Source: Micavibrio sp. (lineage in GTDB: Bacteria; Pseudomonadota; Alphaproteobacteria; Micavibrionales; Micavibrionaceae). Taken from it: DNA of 37,645 bases. Numbering within the stretch: the first letter of the stretch is position 1; each line of letters starts with the position of its first letter. Location of the stretch: positions 1 to 37,645 of the forward strand of contig JAPJRC010000015.1 in NCBI GenBank assembly GCA_030824805.1. Direction: 5' to 3'. Below, one piece after another: positions 14,706 to 23,048 of the stretch. A program made the translations under genes and the position numbers. The notes beneath the pieces were generated by a model. The model was not told the DNA's origin. It was given only the letters and a program-made list of their open reading frames with translations, and searched no databases.

Positions 14706-17700
14706 ATGCCGAACAGCGCGCAAAATCGCAAAGAGCTGACCCGTGTTCCATTGTTTTTGGGCCTTATCGCTGTCCTTCTTTTTTTCGCGGCAAGCGGCTT
14801 TATTGCATATTCGAATACTTCCACGCTCAAGCGCAATTCGGAACTTGTGGCCTCCACGCATAACACTCTCTTGGCTTTGAACAGCATTTTATCAACCATC
14901 AAAGATGCGGAGACCGGACAAAGGGGTTTTATCCTGACCGGCGATAAAAACTATCTCGTTCCCTACAACACAGCACTCGATCTGATCAAACAGCGGATGG
15001 ATGATCTCGAAAAGCTGACCAAAAACATCCAATATCAGCAGGATTCCATTAAAACCATCCGGCAGAATGTAGAATACAAATTCCGCGAACTTGCGGAAAC
15101 CATCGAACTCCGTCAGAACCAAGGTTTCAATGCTGCACTCGACGTCGTCAAATCCGATCGCGGCAAAGAAGCGATGGACAATATTCGTGAAGAAATCGCC
15201 CGGTTCCAGGAACAGGAGCGCATAAGACGCGTACAAGCTATTGAAGAAATGGAGCGCGCCTACCGTACAGCGATTGTCAGCGGCTTGCTCGCGGCCATTT
15301 CAGGTGCGATTTTATCTATTATTGTCGCATTCCTGCTAAATCGTGCACTGGTTATGCGCAAACATCAGGATTGGCTGCAACTTGGCCAGGTCGGATTAGG
15401 ATCTGCAATGCTTGGTGATCTTCGTGTTGAACAGCTGGGCGATAATGTTTTGAAATTCCTGTCCGATTATATCGGGGCACATGTCGGGGTTTTCTTTGTG
15501 CGTAACGGCAACAGCTTTAAACGCGTTGCAAGTTATGGCGTTCCTGCGGCAAACAATCTGCCGGATAAATTTACACTGGAAGACGGTCTTTTGGGCCAAG
15601 CTGCAAAAGACAATAAAACATTCACTGTGCACGATGTGCCGGATGGTTATCTGACCTACGGCTCATCACTTGGACAAGACAAGCCGCGTCATCTCATCAT
15701 TGCGCCGGCTTCCATAGACCAGTCCGTTAACGCTGTGATCGAAATAGGTTTTCACGACAATTACAGCGAAGCGACATTACAACTTTTGAAAGAAGCGACC
15801 GAAGCCATAGGCGTGGCTGTGCGCGCCGCCGATTATCGTGCCCATCTGCAAAATCTTCTGGAAGAAACGCAACGTCAGGCTGAAGAGTTGCAAGCCCAAA
15901 GCGAAGAATTGCGTGTATCCAACGAGGAACTTGAGGAGCAAAGCCGTGCCCTAAAAGAATCGCAGGCGCGTCTGGAACAGCAACAGATAGAGCTGGAGCA
16001 AAGCAACACCCAGCTGGAAGAACAGACCCAGCAGCTTGAGAACCAGAAAGAGGATCTGGAGCGCATCAATGTTGACGTTTTGACCAAAGCACGCCAATTG
16101 GAACAGGCAAGCCAGTACAAATCGGATTTCCTGGCAAATATGAGTCATGAATTGCGTACCCCGCTTAATTCGTCGCTTATTCTTGCCAAGCTTCTTGCCG
16201 ACAATACGCAAGGGAACCTTACGGAAGAGCAGGTTAAATTCGCACAGACAATCCAATCTGCAGGCAATGACCTCCTGACGCTCATCAATGATATTCTTGA
16301 TCTTTCCAAGATTGAAGCCGGCCATATGGATATAAAAGCGGAAACGGTACGTGTTTCGCGTCTTGGAGATGATCTGAATGCTATATTCAAACCTTTATCG
16401 CGTGAAAAAAATCTCGAATTTAAAATAGTCGCAGAAGAAGGGTGCCCGGAAACAATTGAAACAGATCGCCAGCGCCTGGAACAGGTTTTGAAAAATCTGC
16501 TTTCAAACGCCTTTAAATTCACGGAAAGCGGATCGGTAACTCTTAGCATAGGCCGTAAAGGCAATAACGTTTCCTTCGCCGTAACTGATACGGGTGTGGG
16601 CATCGTACCGGAACAACAGCAGGCAATTTTTGAGGCATTCCGACAGGCTGACAGCACCATAAGTCGTAAATACGGCGGGACTGGCCTGGGGCTTTCGATC
16701 TCCCGCGAACTTACCCGATTGCTTGGAGGATCGATCAGCTTGGCAAGCGAGGCCGGCAAGGGCAGCACCTTTACCATCACGCTCCCCCAGATATATAGCG
16801 AGGACGCTGTACAGCCACGGATCGTTCAGACGCAAGCTTATATAAGTGACGATGCTACTGAAAGAAGCATGCATGATAATTCCAAAGCAAGGCAGGAAGC
16901 ACCTGTGCGTGGTGCTATGTTCGAGGACGATAGAGAACGTGTGACATCCAATTCACGCAGCATTCTTGTTATCGAAGATGATCAGTCATTTGCTAAAATC
17001 CTATTTGATCTGGCACATGAACTCAACTTCCTGTGCTTGGTGGCCAACACCGCCGAAGAAGGTCTCACTATTGCAAAACAATATTTGCCTAGTGCTGTCC
17101 TTCTGGATGTAGGCCTGCCCGATAACTCCGGCCTTTCCGTACTTGACCGCCTCAAGCGCAACACGCACACACGGCACATTCCGGTACACGTTGTATCGGC
17201 GGATGATTACACACAAACAGCTCTTTCTCTCGGAGCTGTAGGGTATATGCTTAAGCCCGTTAAACGTGAAGAAATTTTCGATGTTTTCCTGCAGATGGAA
17301 CACCGTATGCTTCAAAAAATGCATCGTGTTCTACTCGTTGAAGACGATAAAATACAAAGAGAAAGTGTAAGCCGCCTTCTCGGCTCCAAGGATGTTGATA
17401 TTGTAGGCGTTGCAACAGCCACAGAATGTCTGGAGCGTCTGAAAGAGAATACTTACGATTGCATGATCCTTGATCTTAGTCTTCCGGATGCAAGCGGTTA
17501 CACGCTGCTTGAAACTCTAAGCCAGGAGGACACTTATGCCTTCCCGCCGGTTATAGTATACACTGGGCGCGATCTCTCAGCGGATGAAGAGCAAAAGCTC
17601 CGCCGCTATTCGAAATCCATTATCATCAAAGGCGCGAAGTCGCCGGAACGCCTGCTGGATGAAGTTACCCTCTTCCTCCACCAGGTCGTATCAGAACTTC

Positions 17701-18140
17701 CAGTAGAACAACAAAAGATGCTGCAACAGGCCCGTAACCGCGATGCCGTTTTGGAAGGACGTAGAATTCTCGTGGTGGAGGATGACGTACGGAATGTCTA
17801 TTCCCTTACCAACATTCTTGAACCTCGCGGTGCGATCGTGGAAATAGCCCGCAACGGACAAGAGGCATTGTCTGCTATTGCCCAGGCAAACGACAACCCA
17901 TCGCAGAAAATAGATCTTGTCCTGATGGATGTGATGATGCCGGTTATGGACGGGCTTACGGCCACAAGAGAAATCAGGAAGCAAAAAAACCTGAAAAAAC
18001 TTCCCATTATCATGCTGACCGCAAAGGCCATGAAAGATGACCAAGAGCGTTGTCTTGATGCCGGGGCAAACGACTACATGGCCAAGCCTCTGGATGTAGA
18101 AAAGCTGCTTTCACTCGTGCGCGTATGGATGCCAAGATAA
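14706..18140 (+). CDS. CHASE3-GAF hybrid sensor histidine kinase with three receiver domains
   Basis: Inner-membrane sensor kinase of 1144 aa. Order: TM helix (about 15-35); extracytoplasmic CHASE3 domain (about 40-185, with DAETGQRGFILTGD); TM helix (190-215); GAF domain (about 240-375); a long Glu/Gln-rich coiled coil (383-470); HisKA with phospho-acceptor H481 (NMSHELRTP); HATPase with N-box NLLSNAFKF and G boxes; then receivers with acceptor aspartates D801, D923 and D1075. The second receiver has less conserved flanks but keeps the Asp. It is the first gene of a closely packed cluster followed by CheR and CheB homologues. The coiled coil resembles that found in CheB-CheR fusion proteins and may be the methylation target (inference). 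Signal unknown. Confidence 0.93.
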   Translation: MPNSAQNRKELTRVPLFLGLIAVLLFFAASGFIAYSNTSTLKRNSELVASTHNTLLALNSILSTIKDAETGQRGFILTGDKNYLVPYNTALDLIKQRMDDLEKLTKNIQYQQDSIKTIRQNVEYKFRELAETIELRQNQGFNAALDVVKSDRGKEAMDNIREEIARFQEQERIRRVQAIEEMERAYRTAIVSGLLAAISGAILSIIVAFLLNRALVMRKHQDWLQLGQVGLGSAMLGDLRVEQLGDNVLKFLSDYIGAHVGVFFVRNGNSFKRVASYGVPAANNLPDKFTLEDGLLGQAAKDNKTFTVHDVPDGYLTYGSSLGQDKPRHLIIAPASIDQSVNAVIEIGFHDNYSEATLQLLKEATEAIGVAVRAADYRAHLQNLLEETQRQAEELQAQSEELRVSNEELEEQSRALKESQARLEQQQIELEQSNTQLEEQTQQLENQKEDLERINVDVLTKARQLEQASQYKSDFLANMSHELRTPLNSSLILAKLLADNTQGNLTEEQVKFAQTIQSAGNDLLTLINDILDLSKIEAGHMDIKAETVRVSRLGDDLNAIFKPLSREKNLEFKIVAEEGCPETIETDRQRLEQVLKNLLSNAFKFTESGSVTLSIGRKGNNVSFAVTDTGVGIVPEQQQAIFEAFRQADSTISRKYGGTGLGLSISRELTRLLGGSISLASEAGKGSTFTITLPQIYSEDAVQPRIVQTQAYISDDATERSMHDNSKARQEAPVRGAMFEDDRERVTSNSRSILVIEDDQSFAKILFDLAHELNFLCLVANTAEEGLTIAKQYLPSAVLLDVGLPDNSGLSVLDRLKRNTHTRHIPVHVVSADDYTQTALSLGAVGYMLKPVKREEIFDVFLQMEHRMLQKMHRVLLVEDDKIQRESVSRLLGSKDVDIVGVATATECLERLKENTYDCMILDLSLPDASGYTLLETLSQEDTYAFPPVIVYTGRDLSADEEQKLRRYSKSIIIKGAKSPERLLDEVTLFLHQVVSELPVEQQKMLQQARNRDAVLEGRRILVVEDDVRNVYSLTNILEPRGAIVEIARNGQEALSAIAQANDNPSQKIDLVLMDVMMPVMDGLTATREIRKQKNLKKLPIIMLTAKAMKDDQERCLDAGANDYMAKPLDVEKLLSLVRVWMPR

Positions 18141-18970
18141 TGCAGCATAAGGTCGAAGACATAGAAATACGGCTATTGCTGGAAGCGATTTTCCAGCAAT
18201 ATCACTATGATTTTCGTGGGTATTCCATGGCCTCGATAAAACGGCGCCTTACACAGGCCAAGATAACGTTTGGCTGTAGCAGCATATCCCAGTTGCAAGA
18301 CCGGGTCATGCACGAGCCGGAAATACTGCCGCAGCTTCTTTCGTTTCTTACCGTTCAGGTAAGCGAGCTCTTTCGCGATCCCCATTATTTCAAAGCGATC
18401 CGGGAGAAAGTTATACCGCATCTGAAAACTTACCCCTCCCTCAAGGTTTGGATAGCGGGATGCAGCAGCGGTGAAGAACTTTATTCCTTTGCAATTATGT
18501 TTCAGGAAGAAGGTATTGCCGACCGGACCATGTTTTATGCCACGGATATAAATCCGGAGGCGTTACAAAAAGCCGAAGCGGGTGTATACGAATTGACACG
18601 CATGCAGCTTTTCAGCAGCAATTATCAGCTATCAGGCGGAAAATCTTCTTTGTCGGATTACTACACCGCAGCTTATGGTGCTGCGCATTTTGATAAAGCA
18701 CTCCGCGATAAAGTGGTTTTTTCGGATCACAGCCTTGTTACCGATGCTGTTTTTGGTGAAATGCATTTGATATCCTGCCGCAATGTCCTCATATACTTTG
18801 ACAAGGCCCTTCAGGACAGAGCGGTTGGTCTATTTAAAAACTCCCTCATTAGAAAAGGTTTCCTGGGCCTGGGCACAAAAGAAACGCTACGTTTTTCTCA
18901 ACACGCATCTGCCTTCGATGATTTTTCACGCGAAGACAAAATATATCAAAGAAGCGGGACAGCGTTATGA
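18140..18970 (+). CDS. CheR-type protein-glutamate methyltransferase
   Basis: Predicted SAM-dependent methyltransferase of glutamate side chains, 276 aa from the ATG at 18140, which overlaps the kinase stop in TAATG; an in-frame ATG at 18125 would add five residues, and neither has a ribosome binding site. The N-terminal CheR all-alpha domain covers about 1-75. The SAM domain has the IAGCSSGEELYSFAI motif (site I), FYATDINPEAL and ISCRNVLIYFD. It lacks the TPR or PAS additions of some relatives. Its stop overlaps the cheB start (ATGA). No chemoreceptor, CheA or CheW gene is present in the window, so it likely serves the adjacent kinases rather than flagellar chemotaxis. Confidence 0.92.
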   Translation: MQHKVEDIEIRLLLEAIFQQYHYDFRGYSMASIKRRLTQAKITFGCSSISQLQDRVMHEPEILPQLLSFLTVQVSELFRDPHYFKAIREKVIPHLKTYPSLKVWIAGCSSGEELYSFAIMFQEEGIADRTMFYATDINPEALQKAEAGVYELTRMQLFSSNYQLSGGKSSLSDYYTAAYGAAHFDKALRDKVVFSDHSLVTDAVFGEMHLISCRNVLIYFDKALQDRAVGLFKNSLIRKGFLGLGTKETLRFSQHASAFDDFSREDKIYQRSGTAL

Positions 18971-19536
18971 CCGCCATGTTCGATGCCATCGTGATAGGAG
19001 CTTCTGCAGGCGCGGTAGAGAGCCTTTCCGCCCTTCTTCCTACTTTGCCTGCGGATTATACAATTCCCATTTTGGTTGTCGTGCATGTGCCTCCCGACCG
19101 GAAAAGCGTGTTGGCAAACCTTATGCAAGAGAAATGCAAAGTGCCTGTACGCGAAGCCGAAGACAAAGAACCCATAGATGCCGGCACTATATATTTTGCG
19201 CCGCCTGACTACCACATGCTTATAGAAACCAACGGCGTCATATCTTTATCTGTAGAAGATCCTGTTTTGTTTTCCAGACCTTCGATCGATGTTCTCTTTG
19301 AGAGTGCTGCCGATGTATACGGAAGCAGGCTTGCAGGCATCATACTGACCGGCGCAAACGCAGACGGCGCCAATGGTCTGAAGGCAATAGCAGATGTTGG
19401 CGGTGTATCTGTTGTTCAAAATCCGGCACAGGCCTATGCCCCCTTCATGCCTGCAGCGGCATTAAAATCCTGCCCGGAAGCAAATGTTATGGGCTTAAGC
19501 GAGATAGCCGATTTCTTACAAAAAGGCGTAGTATAA
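18967..19536 (+). CDS. CheB-type methylesterase domain protein
   Basis: Predicted protein-glutamate methylesterase/glutamine deamidase of 189 aa consisting of the catalytic domain only. The regulatory receiver domain found in chemotaxis CheB is absent. The catalytic triad is present: S13 in GASAGA, H40 in VVHVP and D133 in TGANADGA, with spacing close to that of characterised CheB. Its start overlaps the cheR stop (ATGA) and its stop overlaps the next kinase start (TAATG), so the three are translationally coupled. Without a receiver, its activity may be controlled by interaction with the neighbouring REC-kinase. Confidence 0.92.
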   Translation: MTAMFDAIVIGASAGAVESLSALLPTLPADYTIPILVVVHVPPDRKSVLANLMQEKCKVPVREAEDKEPIDAGTIYFAPPDYHMLIETNGVISLSVEDPVLFSRPSIDVLFESAADVYGSRLAGIILTGANADGANGLKAIADVGGVSVVQNPAQAYAPFMPAAALKSCPEANVMGLSEIADFLQKGVV

Positions 19537-21086
19537 TGAGTGATAATTTGCCCGGCCCCGTAAAATTTCTGTTGGTGGATGACCTCGAAGAGAATTTGCT
19601 CTCTTTGGATGCTTTGTTGCGCCGCGAAGATCTTGTACTTTTGAAAGCAAAGAATGGCACACAGGCGCTTGAATTACTTCTCGAGCATGATGTTGCATTG
19701 GCGCTTCTGGATGTACAAATGCCGGATATGAATGGCTTTGAACTGGCCGAATTGATGCGCGGAATGGAAAGAACCAAGAAGGTTCCTATTATTTTTCTTA
19801 CTGCCGGCAGCACCGATACATCACGCCGTTTCAGAGGGTATGAAGCAGGTGCCGTTGATTTCCTGCACAAACCATTGGAACCCGATGTCCTGCGCAGCAA
19901 AGCAAATGTTTTTTTTGACCTGCGCAGACAGCAAAGACTCCTTGAGATGCATAGAGACCAGCTTGAAGAAGCCGATCGCCGCAAAGATGAGTTTCTGGCA
20001 ACGTTAGCACACGAACTTAGAAACCCGCTCGCGCCTATCCGCAATGGGCTTGAAATATTAAACCTTTCACCTGAAACAGCAAAGTCGACCGATGTGCTTT
20101 CCATTATGGATCGCCAGCTGACACATCTCGTACGGCTTATTGACGATCTTCTTGATGTATCGCGTATCAGCAAAGGTAAAATAGAATTGCGGCGCGAGAA
20201 AATTACAATGCAAAGCGCCGTACAATCTGCGCTGGAAAGCTGCAAAAAACTTATTGAGGATTTGGGGCATAACATTCACATGCACATCCCCGATAATGAT
20301 ATATGGGTTAATGCCGATCCCACACGGCTTGCGCAAATTATAAGCAATCTTTTAAACAACGCTGCAAAATATACGCCTGTTGGCGGCCGGATAGATGTCG
20401 ATCTTAGTGTCAGTGAAGGACATGCGATACTTACAATTACGGACAACGGCGTTGGTATAGAGAATACAAAATTACCACATATTTTCGATATGTTCACACA
20501 AGTTGGTAATCAAGCCGATATGGCCAAAGGGGGTTTAGGAATAGGACTTTCCCTGGTAAAAAAATTGGTTGATATGCACGAGGGCAGTATAAGCGCGGAA
20601 AGCGCCGGCCTTGGACATGGTAGCAGATTCACGCTGATAATTCCGCGCTCCGATTCGCCTGCAGTTGAAAAAAGCTCGACGGCTTCTCCTTCTTTTACAA
20701 ACAATACCCCTCTTTCTATCATGGTTGTTGATGACAATATCCCTTCCGCACAGACAATCGCATGGATGCTCGAACTGATTGGACATGCGCCTGTTATGGC
20801 CCACACGGCGGCTGATGCCTTGGCTATTGCCGGTCGTTCGAAGCTTGATGTTGTGGTTCTGGATATCGGCCTCCCCGATATGAATGGTTATGATCTATGC
20901 CGCCAGTTGAAAAAAGATCCCGCTTTGGAGCATACCATATTCATAGCGCAAACCGGCTGGGGGCAGCAGAAGGATCGCATGGAAGCTTTTGATGCAGGGT
21001 TTAACCACCATCTTGTAAAGCCCGTAAACTTAAAACAGTTCTCTGAGCTTCTTTCAAACATCAAACCGCATATAAATGCCGCGTAG
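19536..21086 (+). CDS. REC-HisKA-HATPase-REC hybrid kinase
   Basis: Soluble histidine kinase of 516 aa with a receiver at each end. N-terminal REC (about 9-125) has D59 in LLDVQMPDMNG and the HKPLEP lysine; a short helix leads to HisKA with H159 in LAHELRNPL; the HATPase domain covers about 255-370 (NLLNNAAKY, DNGVGI, GLGIGLSLV); the C-terminal REC has D443 in VLDIGLPDMNG. There is no sensor or membrane domain, so its input must come by phosphotransfer to the N-terminal receiver, plausibly from the CHASE3 kinase encoded upstream. The start is coupled to the cheB stop (TAATG). Confidence 0.92.
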   Translation: MSDNLPGPVKFLLVDDLEENLLSLDALLRREDLVLLKAKNGTQALELLLEHDVALALLDVQMPDMNGFELAELMRGMERTKKVPIIFLTAGSTDTSRRFRGYEAGAVDFLHKPLEPDVLRSKANVFFDLRRQQRLLEMHRDQLEEADRRKDEFLATLAHELRNPLAPIRNGLEILNLSPETAKSTDVLSIMDRQLTHLVRLIDDLLDVSRISKGKIELRREKITMQSAVQSALESCKKLIEDLGHNIHMHIPDNDIWVNADPTRLAQIISNLLNNAAKYTPVGGRIDVDLSVSEGHAILTITDNGVGIENTKLPHIFDMFTQVGNQADMAKGGLGIGLSLVKKLVDMHEGSISAESAGLGHGSRFTLIIPRSDSPAVEKSSTASPSFTNNTPLSIMVVDDNIPSAQTIAWMLELIGHAPVMAHTAADALAIAGRSKLDVVVLDIGLPDMNGYDLCRQLKKDPALEHTIFIAQTGWGQQKDRMEAFDAGFNHHLVKPVNLKQFSELLSNIKPHINAA

Positions 21087-21107
21087 AATCTGTGTGCAAG
21101 AGTGATC

Positions 21108-23030
21108 ATGGACAAAAATAACAACCATACGAACAGTGATGAGGCGCAATCCTACCTTGCGGCCATTATCGAGTCTTCCGACGATGCAATCGTCAGCAAG
21201 GACCTTAATGGGAACATAAGAACCTGGAATTCTTCTGCCGAACGCATTTTTGGATACACTGCCGAAGAAGCGATAGGCAGACACATAAGCATCATTATTC
21301 CGCATGATAAATTTCCTGAAGAGGAATATATCCTGGGAATGATAAGGCAGGGAAAGCGCGTAACGCATTTTGAAACCTTGCGCCGAACCAAAAAAGGATC
21401 GCTTGTAGATATATCCGTAACCGTTTCCCCCATACGCAACAGTGAAGGTGTGGTAATTGGCGCATCTAAAATAGCGCGTGATATTACAATGATAAAACTC
21501 GCAGAAAGGGAAAGCGCCTATCTGGCCGCTATTATCGAATCTTCCGATGATGCGATCATCAGTAAAGATCTGAACGGTTTCATTACATCGTGGAACAAGG
21601 CTGCCGAGCGTATATTCGGATATACGGCCGAAGAAGTGGTTGGAAAACACATTACGGTTATTATACCACCGGAGAGGTTGCACGAAGAAGATACAATTCT
21701 GACCACGTTGAAGGACGGCAAGCGCGTTGACCATTACGAAACATTACGCCGCCACAAATCAGGTGAGTTGGTACCCGTGTCGCTTACCGTATCCCCCATT
21801 TTTGACAGCGCAGGAAACATCATTGGGGCATCTAAGACTTCAAGAGATATATCCTTCCGCATTAAGGCAGAGGAAGCGCTTAATGAATCAAATCGCAAGA
21901 AAGATGAATTCCTTGCCAATATGAGCCATGAACTTAGAACGCCTATGAATGCCGTTATTGGCATAGCAAATCTTTTATCAAGCATGCCATCCATGCCTGA
22001 AGCCTCTATAAAATTGATCCAGACACTGAAATTAAGTGCGGATAATCTTATGGATCTTATTAACGATCTGCTCGATTTCACAAAAATCGAAGCCGGCCTT
22101 TTGCAAATTGAAAATATTGAATTTAATTTAGGCGCAGAGTTGGAAAAGATCATAAGCCTGACCAACGTTCGTATTCGCGAGAAGAAGTTAGACCTGTATG
22201 TTAACTGCGCACCGGATCTAAAAGGTAACTTTATAGGCGATCCTCTGCGCATTCACCAAGTTCTCGTCAATATAATATCAAACGCCACGAAATTCACGGA
22301 AAACGGCAGAATTGAGATTGATATTTCCGGTAAACCGCAAGAGGGTAAAAACACTACAGACATTCGTTTTCAAATAAAGGACACCGGTATTGGCATTCCG
22401 GCAGACAAACTGGACAGTATTTTTGAAAAATTCAGCCAAGCGGATTCTTCCATTACGCGCAAATATGGAGGATCGGGCCTTGGCCTCGCCATAACCAAAG
22501 CACTGGTTGAACGCATGAACGGAACGATCGAAGTTCAAAGCCAGATCAATGTTGGCACAAGTTTTATCGTTACAATTCCTTTTGAAAATGGCCAAGGGCC
22601 GGATATTCCCCTCATAATTTCAAGTCCTAGTGCCGCAGAACCCTTAAGCGAGAGAAAGAATGTACTTCTGGTTGAGGATTATGAGCCCAATATCCTTGTG
22701 GCAACAACTATGCTTAAGCAGTTTGGGTTCAACTTTGAAACGGCCCACAACGGATACGAAGCTTTAAGAAAGTTTTCCGAAGGCCGTTACGATGTCATCC
22801 TCATGGATGTCCAGATGCCTGATCTGGATGGTCTGGAAACAACCCGGCGTATCAGGTCTATAGAAAATCAAAAAGCGCTTGCCCGTACCCCTATTATAGC
22901 GATGACGGCGCATGCGCGCGAGCAGGATAGAGACCGTTGCCTAGACGCTGGAATGGATGACTATATTGCAAAGCCCTTCGATCCGAATGATCTGCAAAAG
23001 AAGGTCGAAAAATACGCAAAGCCCTTCTGA
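21108..23030 (+). CDS. PAS-PAS hybrid sensor histidine kinase
   Basis: Soluble hybrid kinase of 640 aa. Two consecutive PAS/PAC domains (about 15-130 and 135-250) are close copies of each other: both contain ESSDDAI, SKDLNG, AERIFGYTAEE, GKRV and TVSPI at matching places, so the pair arose by internal duplication. Then HisKA with H274 in ANMSHELRTPMNAVIG, HATPase (about 370-495; NIISNATKF, DTGIGI, GGSGLGLAI) and a C-terminal REC with D567 in LMDVQMPDLDG. I use the ATG at 21108; the GTG two codons earlier is possible. It starts 21 bases after the preceding kinase and probably shares its transcript. The gene is convergent with glyS, 18 bases away. Confidence 0.92.
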   Translation: MDKNNNHTNSDEAQSYLAAIIESSDDAIVSKDLNGNIRTWNSSAERIFGYTAEEAIGRHISIIIPHDKFPEEEYILGMIRQGKRVTHFETLRRTKKGSLVDISVTVSPIRNSEGVVIGASKIARDITMIKLAERESAYLAAIIESSDDAIISKDLNGFITSWNKAAERIFGYTAEEVVGKHITVIIPPERLHEEDTILTTLKDGKRVDHYETLRRHKSGELVPVSLTVSPIFDSAGNIIGASKTSRDISFRIKAEEALNESNRKKDEFLANMSHELRTPMNAVIGIANLLSSMPSMPEASIKLIQTLKLSADNLMDLINDLLDFTKIEAGLLQIENIEFNLGAELEKIISLTNVRIREKKLDLYVNCAPDLKGNFIGDPLRIHQVLVNIISNATKFTENGRIEIDISGKPQEGKNTTDIRFQIKDTGIGIPADKLDSIFEKFSQADSSITRKYGGSGLGLAITKALVERMNGTIEVQSQINVGTSFIVTIPFENGQGPDIPLIISSPSAAEPLSERKNVLLVEDYEPNILVATTMLKQFGFNFETAHNGYEALRKFSEGRYDVILMDVQMPDLDGLETTRRIRSIENQKALARTPIIAMTAHAREQDRDRCLDAGMDDYIAKPFDPNDLQKKVEKYAKPF

Positions 23031-23048
23031 TAACTTCGGGCGGTAATT

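Noticed and set aside
18125..18139. Earlier ATG for the CheR gene
   Set aside because: No ribosome binding site; the TAATG overlap at 18138-18142 is the arrangement also used at the cheB/kinase junction, so the later start is preferred, though not proven.
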